A stretch of 64,000 nucleotides of DNA from Aquicella siphonis (GCF_902459485.1 NZ_LR699119.1:1364001-1428000); one strand, 5' to 3'; shown: positions 16,582 through 23,817, counted from the stretch's first letter. Notes: generated by a model not told the origin, from the letters alone. Made by a program: numbers and translations.

Positions 16582-16851
16582 CTAAGGGCGTTTTAAGGGG
16601 TACCGCAAACCTTTCGCCCAATGCCAGAATTTCACCGGGGTTACTACCGCCCCATGCCGGTGCATTTCGCACACCCCTAACCCGCGGCGGATTTCACCGG
16701 CGCTTAAACCCCCTAGCGCATTTGCCCAGACCGTGTGCGCAAAGCGCCGCTCCAAAGCCGACATGCGCGCAAACCCCGCCCGCTCGCCGTAAATCTCACC
16801 GAGCCGCAGGTATAATTTTTCAACCCATTCACCCGGTAGTTTTTCAATCAA
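16582..16851 (-). CDS. Hypothetical protein next to replication gene
   Basis: An 89-residue protein with W/R-rich helices (MIEKLPGEWVEKLYLRLGEIY, then FAHTVWANALGGLSAGEIRRGLGVC). It is coupled to the replication gene: its ATG overlaps that stop (ATGA). Helicase loaders of the lambda P group have a comparable small C-terminal segment, but the similarity is only suggestive. Function unknown. Confidence 0.55.
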   Translation of the reverse strand: MIEKLPGEWVEKLYLRLGEIYGERAGFARMSALERRFAHTVWANALGGLSAGEIRRGLGVCEMHRHGAVVTPVKFWHWAKGLRYPLKRP

Positions 16852-17804
16852 TGCGTCACCGAGCCTTTCAGTTTTTGCTTAATTTCCGCCATTTGCATGA
16901 TGCCGTTTTCGGTTTGCTCCGGTGTGCGTTCAGGTAATTTTTCGTGCGGCTTAAATTCGGGAACGGTGGATTTTGTTTCAGTTTTCGGTGCGGATGTGCC
17001 GGGCAATACAATCGGCGTTATTTCATCATTCCAGCGCTGAAACTTGAGGTAACTAAGCGGGTACGGAATAAATTGCTTTTCCTGCCACGTCGCATCACAT
17101 TGCAAACGCTTTTGCACATCAGCAAGCAAAACATCAGCGATCGAGTCCAGTTTGTTTTGCGCCCAAAAATATTCGGCTCGTTTGCGATCCTTTTTTCGAG
17201 GATAGATTTTCCAAAAACTATCAAAAAAATCCTGATGCGCATTTTGCGCAAAATGCGCAATATCTTTTTCTTTTTTAGAAGATGAAGATGAAGGGGATGG
17301 AGAGAAGGTATCCTTATCTACCCCTGATAAGGTATCCATATCTGTATTAGACAAGGTATCCATGTCTATCTTGCGCGATCTAGGAACGGCGGGGTTTTCA
17401 AGCGATTTTGACCCATGAATAGCGCGATTTTTTCTGATGTATTCATCACGCACCATGCGCGAAGAAAAATACAACGGAATTGAAACGGAATCGATAAGCA
17501 AAACTGTTTTTGGTTGCGCATTGCGCTGTTGAAATGTTGTAGAGAAGGATACCTTATCTCCATCCTTTTCTGACCCTTTTAAGATTCCATATTTAAGCAA
17601 ATTTTGTAAAGACTTCATCTTGCAATGGATGACTTGTTGCATTTGTTTTAATGTCCATCTCAATATTCCGTACTCATCTGAATCGTGAAATAAACATAGT
17701 AATCGAAGCCATACAGCCTGTTCTTCAAATGTGCAAAGTTGTAATTTTGTATTTGAAACCCAATCGGCGGGGTAAAATTGAAATGACGGTCTCTTTGATG
17801 ACAT
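16848..17804 (-). CDS. Phage replication protein (YdaU/DUF1376 type N-terminus)
   Basis: A 318-residue protein starting at ATG 17804, with AAGGA seven bases upstream. Residues 1-100 match the DUF1376/YdaU-like N-terminal domain (FQFYPADWVSN, LCTFEEQAVWLRLLCLFHDS), often found at the start of phage replication initiators or helicase loaders. A Ser-rich low-complexity linker with SPSPSSSSSK precedes a C-terminal helical segment starting FDSFWKIYPRKKDRKRAE. The downstream short gene is coupled. It likely recruits host replication proteins to the phage origin. Confidence 0.7.
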   Translation of the reverse strand: MSSKRPSFQFYPADWVSNTKLQLCTFEEQAVWLRLLCLFHDSDEYGILRWTLKQMQQVIHCKMKSLQNLLKYGILKGSEKDGDKVSFSTTFQQRNAQPKTVLLIDSVSIPLYFSSRMVRDEYIRKNRAIHGSKSLENPAVPRSRKIDMDTLSNTDMDTLSGVDKDTFSPSPSSSSSKKEKDIAHFAQNAHQDFFDSFWKIYPRKKDRKRAEYFWAQNKLDSIADVLLADVQKRLQCDATWQEKQFIPYPLSYLKFQRWNDEITPIVLPGTSAPKTETKSTVPEFKPHEKLPERTPEQTENGIMQMAEIKQKLKGSVTH

Positions 17805-17983
17805 CAACAAATCCTTCTTGTTATGTAGTGCAGAAATTAATAGTTGATATATCCAATCAACTTGGTAAAATTTCTCACTGAATAGTTCTAAAATGCGTTA
17901 AATGGAATTTCTTTCATAGGGGAGTTAGTCGCTCCCCATGATTCATTTTTTCCTTTTTATTTATCCTCTAAAGTGTCATTTTA

Positions 17984-18181
17984 TTAATCGGGGTATATGT
18001 CAGGGTTGAGTTTGAAACGCGATATTCCGGTTATTTTTTCAACTATTAAAACTTTGCGCGGCGGTATCACCCCTTTCTTTAGCCATTTAAAAACTGTGGG
18101 TTGTTTAACGCCTATTTTTTTAGCAAGGGCTGTCTGGCCCCCGACAATCTCAATCGCTTCTTCAATAGGGTTCTTTTTCAT
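17984..18181 (-). CDS. Cro-like repressor (YdaS family)
   Basis: A 65-residue HTH protein: IVGGQTALAKKIGVKQPTVFKWLKKGVIPP is the YdaS/Cro-like signature, where a Gln-Thr-Ala-Leu-Ala helix precedes a recognition helix. It is divergent from the CI-like gene across a 122-base operator region, so it is the lytic-side regulator (Cro). AAGGAAAA precedes ATG 18181. A leftward -10 element (TATAAT, minus strand at 18227-18232) lies upstream. Confidence 0.8.
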   Translation of the reverse strand: MKKNPIEEAIEIVGGQTALAKKIGVKQPTVFKWLKKGVIPPRKVLIVEKITGISRFKLNPDIYPD

Positions 18182-18303
18182 TTTTATTTTCCTTTTATAA
18201 AAACTGATTTATGAAGATACGATAAGATTATACTTTTAAGCTATTAATTTCAATTAATTATATAGTTTTAAGGTATTTGTTACTTATAACTTATAGTTAT
18301 AAT
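18182..18303. promoter_or_regulatory. cI/cro divergent promoter-operator region
   Basis: A perfect 19-base inverted repeat with TTATAACT and AGTTATAA arms lies at 18284-18302 and overlaps the rightward -10 (TATAAT, 18298-18303) of the CI-like gene. The minus strand holds TATAAT at 18227-18232 with a TTGAAA 15 bases upstream for cro. Related ACTT/AGT repeats reappear before xis, so this palindrome is the likely operator of the switch. Confidence 0.6.
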
Positions 18304-19005
18304 ATGATGCGCATGAAATTATCAGATCGTGCAAAGCTATGCCGCGAAAAGCTGAACCTAACGCAAGGTGAAGTAGCTGAATTTATAGGTATTTCACAAC
18401 CCAGCTATCAAAGGCTTGAAAAAGGCGGTGTAGCAAACCCTAGAAAAATTGATAGGCTTGCCGCAGTGCTTAAGGCATCACCAGAATGGTTAAAATTTGG
18501 AACTGGAAATCCCCCGGAATACTTAAACATCCCCGCTATCCCCGCTGGCAAGGTGCCGTTGATACCTTGGGAGTTAATTAAAATATGGCACGGGCATTAT
18601 GATATAGGCTTGTTAATGGGAGCGGATGTTTTTGAGCATAAAAAAGCCCATGCTAATGCCAATGCACTAGATAAAATAGAATACATATCGATACCCAACA
18701 AGCAAAACGCCAAACAATTTGCCGTGAGGGTAAAAGGCGATTCAATGATCTCCCCTCTACCGGGTAAACGTTCTTTTCTAGCTAATGACATCCTTATCAT
18801 TGACCCGGAAGTAAGCCCGGTAAGTGATAATTTCGTTATTGCCTTACACGGGAATGAAAAAACCGAGCCTTTATTCGCACAATATATTGCCTATGCCGGC
18901 AATCGGTTTTTAAAGCCCTTAAACCCCCAATACCCCTTAATCCCTTGGGATGAAAGCATACAGATTTGCGGTGTGGTGGTAGCACACTTGGATATTTTAA
19001 TTTAA
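18304..19005 (+). CDS. CI-like repressor (XRE HTH + S24 domain), catalytic Lys position is Ala
   Basis: A 233-residue lysogenic repressor. Residues about 7-60 form an XRE helix-turn-helix (LTQGEVAEFIGISQPSYQRLEKG); residues about 80-230 match the S24/LexA C-terminal domain. The nucleophile Ser is in KGDSMIS at about 147. In relatives the Lys of the dyad lies in EATFKQY; here that place reads EPLFAQY, so position 192 is Ala. If the alignment holds, self-cleavage after DNA damage is unlikely. No ribosome-binding site precedes ATG 18304; the -10 ends immediately before it, so the mRNA is leaderless or nearly so, perhaps starting at ATG 18313. Ends 33 bases before the next gene. Confidence 0.85.
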   Translation: MMRMKLSDRAKLCREKLNLTQGEVAEFIGISQPSYQRLEKGGVANPRKIDRLAAVLKASPEWLKFGTGNPPEYLNIPAIPAGKVPLIPWELIKIWHGHYDIGLLMGADVFEHKKAHANANALDKIEYISIPNKQNAKQFAVRVKGDSMISPLPGKRSFLANDILIIDPEVSPVSDNFVIALHGNEKTEPLFAQYIAYAGNRFLKPLNPQYPLIPWDESIQICGVVVAHLDILI

Positions 19006-19038
19006 CATCAACCTTTATGTTTATTCCGTTATTGGCAA

Positions 19039-19368
19039 ATGAATTTAAGCAAGCGTATAAAACTATTAAGAACAAACTTAGGGCTAACCCAAAGCGAGCT
19101 TGCCAAGTTATGCGGTTGGGAAAAATCCAGTCAACGCATTTCCAATTATGAAAATAATAAGCGGGAACCTTACAAAACTATAAGTATGTATCGCTATTTT
19201 TTCGCTACATTTGTCATTTTAGTGTTGGTTTCTTTATTTGCAATAGGCATGTACTTAGGTAAAGATGCGATAGTTATGAACATTGTTGATTCTATCGTCA
19301 AAATAGGATTAGGGGGCTTAGGGGGTTATGCATGGGCTGTAATAAAAAATCCTACTGAAAAGAAATAA
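19039..19368 (+). CDS. Membrane protein with N-terminal XRE HTH
   Basis: A 109-residue protein starting MNLSKRIKLLRTNLGLTQ. The first about 40 residues are an XRE-type helix-turn-helix (GLTQSELAKLCG, then QRISNYENNKREP), then the usual fifth helix is replaced by a membrane region: about 49-71 (YRYFFATFVILVLVSLFAIG) and about 82-100 (VDSIVKIGLGGLGGYAWAV). The gene lies between the repressor and the toxin-antitoxin pair, 33 bases after the repressor, and may be cotranscribed. A membrane-tethered DNA-binding protein or exclusion factor is possible; a fusion of unrelated pieces is also possible. Confidence 0.6.
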   Translation: MNLSKRIKLLRTNLGLTQSELAKLCGWEKSSQRISNYENNKREPYKTISMYRYFFATFVILVLVSLFAIGMYLGKDAIVMNIVDSIVKIGLGGLGGYAWAVIKNPTEKK

Positions 19369-19371
19369 ATA

Positions 19372-19394
19372 TTATCCACAATTTCTGTGGATAA
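19372..19394. repeat. Inverted pair of DnaA-box sequences
   Basis: TTATCCACA at 19372-19380 and its exact reverse complement TGTGGATAA at 19386-19394 are separated by five bases. Each is the E. coli DnaA-box consensus. The pair also forms a 9-base hairpin without a T tract, so it is unlikely to be a terminator. Confidence 0.6.
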
Positions 19395-19461
19395 CTCTGT
19401 TAATAAATGGCTTTAATGATGACGTTATATAGCTCAAGTAATGATGATTTATTTTTACACA

Positions 19462-19731
19462 TTATTCATCATAAACATTTTTTCGATGACCTACTTTTAA
19501 TACCAGCACGATAAGCTCATTGTTGTTGAGCTGGCAAATTACCCTATGATCGGCTATACGATAACGCCATAAACCGCTTTTATTATGTAGCAATGCCTTG
19601 CCTAATTGTGTTGGGTCATCAAGGGTAGCAACACGCAAGGTTAAATACTTATCAATAATATTGGCGGTCGCTTTATCCATCTTTTTCATTTGCTTTGCGG
19701 CAATTTCTGTATATTTAATCGTCCAGCCCAC
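19462..19731 (-). CDS. RelE-family toxin
   Basis: An 89-residue protein of the RelE/ParE type: MGWTIKYTEIAAKQMKKMDKATANII, then GLWRYRIADHRVICQLNNNELIVLVLKVGHRKNVY, the conserved ending with Arg-Tyr-Arg and Gly-His-Arg. RelE toxins cleave ribosome-bound mRNA. The GTG 19731 start overlaps the antitoxin gene by 17 bases, so both are cotranscribed, antitoxin first. Located in the prophage lysogeny region, it probably stabilises the element. Confidence 0.85.
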   Translation of the reverse strand: MGWTIKYTEIAAKQMKKMDKATANIIDKYLTLRVATLDDPTQLGKALLHNKSGLWRYRIADHRVICQLNNNELIVLVLKVGHRKNVYDE

Positions 19732-19930
19732 ACATTTTCCTCACTTCTTCAGACGTATAAATATTACCGGGGTTTTCTAATATAGCCACGCCCAAATAAT
19801 AATCTTCCAAATCTTCAATGTAATTTTCTATCGCTTCGCGCGCATAATAGCTTTTAGATCGATGCGTTTTTTTAGCCAACGCATCCAGCCTTTTATCAAG
19901 CTCAGGCGATAACCTAATTGCAATAGCCAT
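19715..19930 (-). CDS. Ribbon-helix-helix antitoxin (RelB-type partner)
   Basis: A 71-residue protein: MAIAIRLSPELDKRLDALAKKTHRSKSYYAREAIENYI is a typical CopG/RHH DNA-binding start, followed by a short acidic toxin-binding tail (EDLEDYYLGV). It precedes the RelE gene and overlaps it, as expected for an antitoxin that also represses its own operon. The upstream inverted repeat at 19957-19980 is its likely operator. Confidence 0.85.
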   Translation of the reverse strand: MAIAIRLSPELDKRLDALAKKTHRSKSYYAREAIENYIEDLEDYYLGVAILENPGNIYTSEEVRKMCGLDD

Positions 19931-19956
19931 AAATCACCTCAATACATATTATTTAT

Positions 19957-19980
19957 ATGGTATACATAATTATACACCAT
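19957..19980. promoter_or_regulatory. Antitoxin operator candidate
   Basis: An imperfect inverted repeat, ATGGTATA and TATACACCAT arms around an AT-rich centre, lies 27 bases upstream of the antitoxin start. RHH antitoxins bind such short palindromes to autoregulate. Confidence 0.5.
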
Positions 19981-20058
19981 GTATTGCTTTAATACAAAAG
20001 GTCGGATAGGACGTAAAGTGCCCATTGGTTGAGATGCAAAGCAAGGAGGTAAATAAAC

Positions 20059-20124
20059 ATGAAAAAATGGATAAATAGAGCCTAGATCAACGACTTACTG
20101 GAAAAAGTTAAAGGGCAATTATAA
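20059..20124 (+). pseudogene. Tiny gene with in-frame amber codon (possible remnant)
   Basis: AAGGAGG lies 9 bases before ATG 20059. The frame reads MKKWINRA, then TAG at 20083-20085, then in-frame INDLLEKVKGQL and TAA at 20122-20124. It looks like a small charged helical peptide broken by one nonsense codon, or an 8-residue peptide as such. The strong ribosome-binding site suggests it was once translated. Not linked to a known family. Confidence 0.35.
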
Positions 20125-20136
20125 AAATATACTAAA

Positions 20137-20868
20137 TTATTTGAAATTTTTAGCAACTATAATTCCATTAAAATTAGGCTTTTTGTTAATAATATACCTA
20201 TCCGTTGAGATGTTATTCACCTGCAAAATATTTAATCTGTTTTCTAAGTCGATTACGACAAAACCAACCGGATAATATTTATTATAGTGATGTGTAAATA
20301 TGTGCTCTATATCAATTCTACAAGTTTTAGCTTTACCGCATTTTGATAAAGCATAATCAGTATTAATTGAAAGATGATTGGATTCAAGGGGGATATTATT
20401 TACTTTGAATGAAACTTCTTCTGACTGTGCATCTAAGGTAAGCTCGTATTTTTCAGTCATAGGACAATCTGCTGGGGCTGACGACATGCATGTTGCATTA
20501 TAGCCAATCAAAACCCATTTATTCGTCCTCTCTGGATATGCTTCCATTTGCCCTTCGGCATCTCTTGATGTGAGAGTTTTCTCGAACCCTGAATCAAAAT
20601 TACTATACAAGCATAAATCATCTATATACTTAGATGACTGATAACCCGCTGTAGCACCCTTAAATTTATAAATACCCTTAACAACGCGACCGTTTTCCTC
20701 TATTACAGGCCAAGTTCCATTATCACCCACTACCTTACAAGAATCTTTATTATCGACTTGAGCACAGGATATTTGCTCTGGGCAGTAAATTAGTTTTTGG
20801 GGCTGTGCCTGACTAATAGTTGAATAAGAAACAAGACTTAAACAAATTGTTAATAAAAATTTATTCAC
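20137..20868 (-). CDS. Secreted hypothetical protein carried by prophage
   Basis: A 243-residue protein starting at GTG 20868, with GAGG upstream (an ATG at 20895 gives nine more residues). VNKFLLTICLSLVSYS is a signal peptide, with cleavage likely at ISQAQ. The mature part has about nine Cys residues in spaced pairs (for example DSCKVV, DLCLY, NATCMS, ADCPM), fitting a periplasmic or secreted disulfide-bonded protein. The gene is AT-richer than the phage structural genes and lies between the toxin-antitoxin pair and a second secreted gene. Likely a lysogenic-conversion (moron) gene. No known family recognised. Confidence 0.65.
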   Translation of the reverse strand: MNKFLLTICLSLVSYSTISQAQPQKLIYCPEQISCAQVDNKDSCKVVGDNGTWPVIEENGRVVKGIYKFKGATAGYQSSKYIDDLCLYSNFDSGFEKTLTSRDAEGQMEAYPERTNKWVLIGYNATCMSSAPADCPMTEKYELTLDAQSEEVSFKVNNIPLESNHLSINTDYALSKCGKAKTCRIDIEHIFTHHYNKYYPVGFVVIDLENRLNILQVNNISTDRYIINKKPNFNGIIVAKNFK

Positions 20869-21084
20869 AAAAGCATAACCTCGTTCATGCCGCATGGCTT
20901 AGTGGATTGCGCATATTATATACATTAAGTAATTAAATGTCTATATATTATAAAATTAGTAATTGGTAATTATGGTCTTAGAACGGCAGAATCTCTTATG
21001 TGCAAGAGAATGATGGCTATTCAGCTTGTATTTATTTTAATTAAACCGGCATCCCGATTGAATGCCTGAATGCCTGTTTATCAA

Positions 21085-21567
21085 TTATTTATCAAATCCG
21101 CTTACAATTTGTGCCGTTGCCCATCCCTCACTTCCTGACAATAAAGGGTATAAAATATCACTTTTATGTTCGTTAAAATCAAAAGGCTTATTTCTTTGCA
21201 TATGTGCGCTGACAATCACGCACTCATTTTTCGGAATGCTTAAATTGCTAATTAGAAAAAATGTGGCAATTTGTCTGTTGCCGTAACAACGATTATCAGG
21301 CGTATTATTAGTTCCGCAATAATAATCAGAAAGCTTATAAAACATGCCGAAAGGTATCCACGGTGTTAAGGTAAGGGAATAATCCGCGTGCGAACATATT
21401 TTCAACATGCCCGGTATAGAAGGCTTTTTAGAATCCCATTGCGTCACATCATTTTGTTTGGGTGCCTGTATTTTTATGTTAGGCGTATAAAATGCTTGGC
21501 TATAAGCATTTGATATGTAAATAAAAAGAACAATTATCAGTAAAATATAGGGCTTAAAGTACCGCAT
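21085..21567 (-). CDS. Second secreted hypothetical protein carried by prophage
   Basis: A 160-residue protein starting MRYFKPYILLIIVLFIYIS, a strong signal peptide or membrane anchor, with AGGGGG 5 bases before ATG 21567. The mature part contains Cys residues in spaced positions (LKICSH, YYCGT, NRCYG, NECVIV). Low GC and its own strand position next to the first secreted gene suggest both belong to an accessory pair in the phage lysogeny region. Function unknown; host-surface or phage-exclusion roles are possible but not shown. Confidence 0.62.
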   Translation of the reverse strand: MRYFKPYILLIIVLFIYISNAYSQAFYTPNIKIQAPKQNDVTQWDSKKPSIPGMLKICSHADYSLTLTPWIPFGMFYKLSDYYCGTNNTPDNRCYGNRQIATFFLISNLSIPKNECVIVSAHMQRNKPFDFNEHKSDILYPLLSGSEGWATAQIVSGFDK

Positions 21568-21660
21568 AAGCACCCCCTGCAATTACCTTAATTATACCAT
21601 GAGCATAACTTAATATGCGCAATAATTAATCTATTTGTTTAATTTAAGCAATCGCATTGA

Positions 21661-21695
21661 ATTGGCACTGGCCTCGACTTCAAGCCAGTGCCAAT
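21661..21695. other. 12-bp perfect inverted repeat
   Basis: ATTGGCACTGGC at 21661-21672 and its reverse complement at 21684-21695 enclose an 11-base loop. It lies between the leftward secreted gene and the rightward xis gene, upstream of both. There is no run of T residues, so a simple terminator is unlikely. It could be a protein-binding site or a structured leader element. Confidence 0.6.
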
Positions 21696-21735
21696 TTATC
21701 GCATTCCTCGCTTATTGCTTTATACTTATAAGTTA

Positions 21736-21765
21736 TTGACATAATACTTTTATAGTATATATAAT
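21736..21765 (+). promoter_or_regulatory. Sigma-70 promoter for xis-int
   Basis: TTGACA at 21736-21741 and TATAAT at 21760-21765, with an 18-base spacer that contains ATAC(TTTTATA)GTAT as an inverted repeat; ACTTATAAGT lies just upstream at 21724-21733. The AGTT/ACTT-type repeats resemble the operator palindrome before the CI-like gene, so the repressor or another phage regulator probably controls this promoter. Confidence 0.6.
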
Positions 21766-21807
21766 TCATAACTTAAACCTATAGAATAAGATAATTAAAG
21801 GATTGCT

Positions 21808-22161
21808 ATGACTGAAAAGGCAACGCTTACATTGAAAGAAGCCGCACCCCTACTAGGGTTCAAGGGTGTTTACCGCTTAAGGGAAAAAGCGCGGCGCGGC
21901 CTTATACCCGGTGCTTTTAAAATTTCAAGTCGATGGATGGTCGCCGTTGATGAGATCATGCCTTATATCCGTAACTACTATAAAACATTGCGCAAAGACC
22001 TAGTGCCGCCGAGAAACGTAGAATGGCAATCAGTAAAAAGAAAGGTAGCCCCTACTATTATACTCGCTTCGCGATCTGCGGAATCAGAGTGCAGGAATCG
22101 ACTCGATGCACTAGCAAAAGAGAGGCGCAAGAATATGAAGAAAAACGCCGAAAAGAAGTAA
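21808..22161 (+). CDS. Excisionase-like HTH protein
   Basis: A 117-residue protein. Residues 1-65 contain a winged-helix pattern (TLKEAAPLLGFKGVYRLREKARRG, then GAFKISSRWMVAVDEIMPYI), typical of phage excisionases and AlpA-like regulators that bend DNA at attachment sites. The 3' end overlaps the integrase gene by 139 bases, a layout also seen in lambdoid xis-int pairs. AAAGGA precedes ATG 21808. Directionality factor is the most likely role; a regulator is the alternative. Confidence 0.68.
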   Translation: MTEKATLTLKEAAPLLGFKGVYRLREKARRGLIPGAFKISSRWMVAVDEIMPYIRNYYKTLRKDLVPPRNVEWQSVKRKVAPTIILASRSAESECRNRLDALAKERRKNMKKNAEKK

Positions 22162-23057
22162 GGCACCAAATTTTATTAGGTAAAAAACCGAAAAGGAAAT
22201 GGGCTGAGGCGGTATTGAGATGGTTAGACGAGATGCAACATAAGCGCAGTTTGTACGATGATGTGTCACACTTCAAATGGCTACAAGCCCACCTTAATCC
22301 CTACACGCTAGATGAAATAACCAAAGATGTGATTGAAAAGATTGCGCGTATAAAAGAGGCCGCCGGGTGCAAGGCCGCGACTGTAAACCGGATGTTATGC
22401 GTAATCCGCGCCCTATTAAACCGTGCGCATAAGCAATGGGAATGGATAGACCGCGTACCCGCTTTCCCTACCCGTCACGTTGATAATGCCCGCATACGCT
22501 GGATAACACGCGCTGAAGCCGACCGCTTGCTAGGTGAACTACCGGGGCACCTTAAGGCAATGGCCGCTTTTACACTTGCTACCGGCTTGCGTGCTGGCAA
22601 CGTGGCAAACCTAAAATGGGCCGAAATCAATTTCAAGCTTAAGCACGCCGTGGTACACCCGGATGAAAGCAAAAACAAAAAGCCGCTAGGCGTGCCGCTT
22701 AATGCCGATGCCATGGCAATACTCAAGGAACAAAAGGGCAAGCACCCCACCTATGTATTCACCTACCGCGGCAAACCCGTTACCCAGATCAATACAAAGG
22801 CATGGCGCAATGCGGTAAGGCGCGCCGGTATTAAAAACTTCCGCTGGCACGACTTGCGGCATACCTGGGCAAGCTGGCACGTGCAAAGCGGCACAAGCTT
22901 GCCGGAACTTGTTGAGCTAGGCGGCTGGGCGACTTTTGAAATGGTTTTGCGGTATGCTCACCTAAGCAGTAGCCACCTTACGCAAGCCGCCGACCGTATC
23001 AGTAGCGGTGCAAATATGGTGAAATCTAAAAGTGAAGGCGGCAAGAATGAGAGTTAA
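22023..23057 (+). CDS. int: Tyrosine-recombinase integrase
   Basis: A 344-residue phage integrase. The N-terminus (MAISKKKGSPYYYTRFAICG) and the TCTSKREAQEYEEKRR region form the arm/core-binding part. The catalytic domain shows the Arg in TGLRAGNVANLKW (about residue 195), the HDLRH motif (about 280) and the Tyr nucleophile in VLRYAHLS (about 318). It ends 18 bases from the 3' end of tRNA-Ala, so it integrates by crossover at the tRNA 3' end. Overlaps xis at its 5' end. Confidence 0.92.
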   Translation: MAISKKKGSPYYYTRFAICGIRVQESTRCTSKREAQEYEEKRRKEVRHQILLGKKPKRKWAEAVLRWLDEMQHKRSLYDDVSHFKWLQAHLNPYTLDEITKDVIEKIARIKEAAGCKAATVNRMLCVIRALLNRAHKQWEWIDRVPAFPTRHVDNARIRWITRAEADRLLGELPGHLKAMAAFTLATGLRAGNVANLKWAEINFKLKHAVVHPDESKNKKPLGVPLNADAMAILKEQKGKHPTYVFTYRGKPVTQINTKAWRNAVRRAGIKNFRWHDLRHTWASWHVQSGTSLPELVELGGWATFEMVLRYAHLSSSHLTQAADRISSGANMVKSKSEGGKNES

Positions 23058-23074
23058 GTGTTTGTTTTTACTTG

Positions 23075-23147
<73 letters not shown>

Positions 23148-23226
23148 GTGACCAATAGTGCTGTGGTCAAAAAATTCAACCTTATACAAACGGCAAATTT
23201 AGCTGTTTGGCTAGAAGTGAATAATA

Positions 23227-23817
23227 TTATGTATTCTTTAGAAATGCTAGTTCTGCATCGGTGGATTCGCGCCCCAGAATTTTATTCCTCTGGGGAAACC
23301 GTCCGAATTCCTTGATCACACGGAAATGCGCGTAAGCATAGGCCAGAAACAATTGGTAAATCTGCGTGGTTTCACTCATGGATAAAGAAACAAGATCTTG
23401 ATACAAACGTATGGATTTTTCCTGGTTCCCCGAATCTTCAGAATGCACCAGCGGCATGTAAAAAAACACGCGCTCGATCAGGGTGAGAGACTGGTCCATT
23501 TTATGAGTCAACCCTTCCATGCAAAGTTTTTGCGCCAATTGATCATACGCAAATGCCTGAGGTGACCGGCGGTGAATATAGCGGGGAAACTGATCCAGAA
23601 GTATGATTAAAGCCAGACGCCCACGCGGTGTCTGCGCCCACTCCAAAAGAGCACCCGAGGCTGCAGCCTCATATTCCATATGAAAAGATTCAAGCAGCTT
23701 TTTTTTGACGGCTTCATTTTCTCCAAACCATAGGTTGGTGCGGTCGCTTGTGGGCAAATCAGCGGATCCCAGGTTACCAAACCAGAAATCCAAGAGTTCA
23801 TGAATTTTATCTGTCAT
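23227..23817 (-). CDS. DUF924 family protein
   Basis: A 196-residue soluble protein with the DUF924 pattern: LLDFWFGNLG near the start, LWFGENEAVKKKL, then LIILLDQFPRYIHRRSPQAFAYDQLAQKL, ERVFFYMPLVHSEDSGNQEKSIRL and a C-terminal FGRFPQRNKILGRESTDAELAFL. These are tetratricopeptide-like helical folds of unknown biochemical role, common in proteobacteria. Start ATG 23817 is preferred over 23823 because AGG precedes it by about six bases. First chromosomal protein gene beyond tRNA-Ala; downstream of the L,D-transpeptidase by about 115 bases. Confidence 0.85.
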   Translation of the reverse strand: MTDKIHELLDFWFGNLGSADLPTSDRTNLWFGENEAVKKKLLESFHMEYEAAASGALLEWAQTPRGRLALIILLDQFPRYIHRRSPQAFAYDQLAQKLCMEGLTHKMDQSLTLIERVFFYMPLVHSEDSGNQEKSIRLYQDLVSLSMSETTQIYQLFLAYAYAHFRVIKEFGRFPQRNKILGRESTDAELAFLKNT

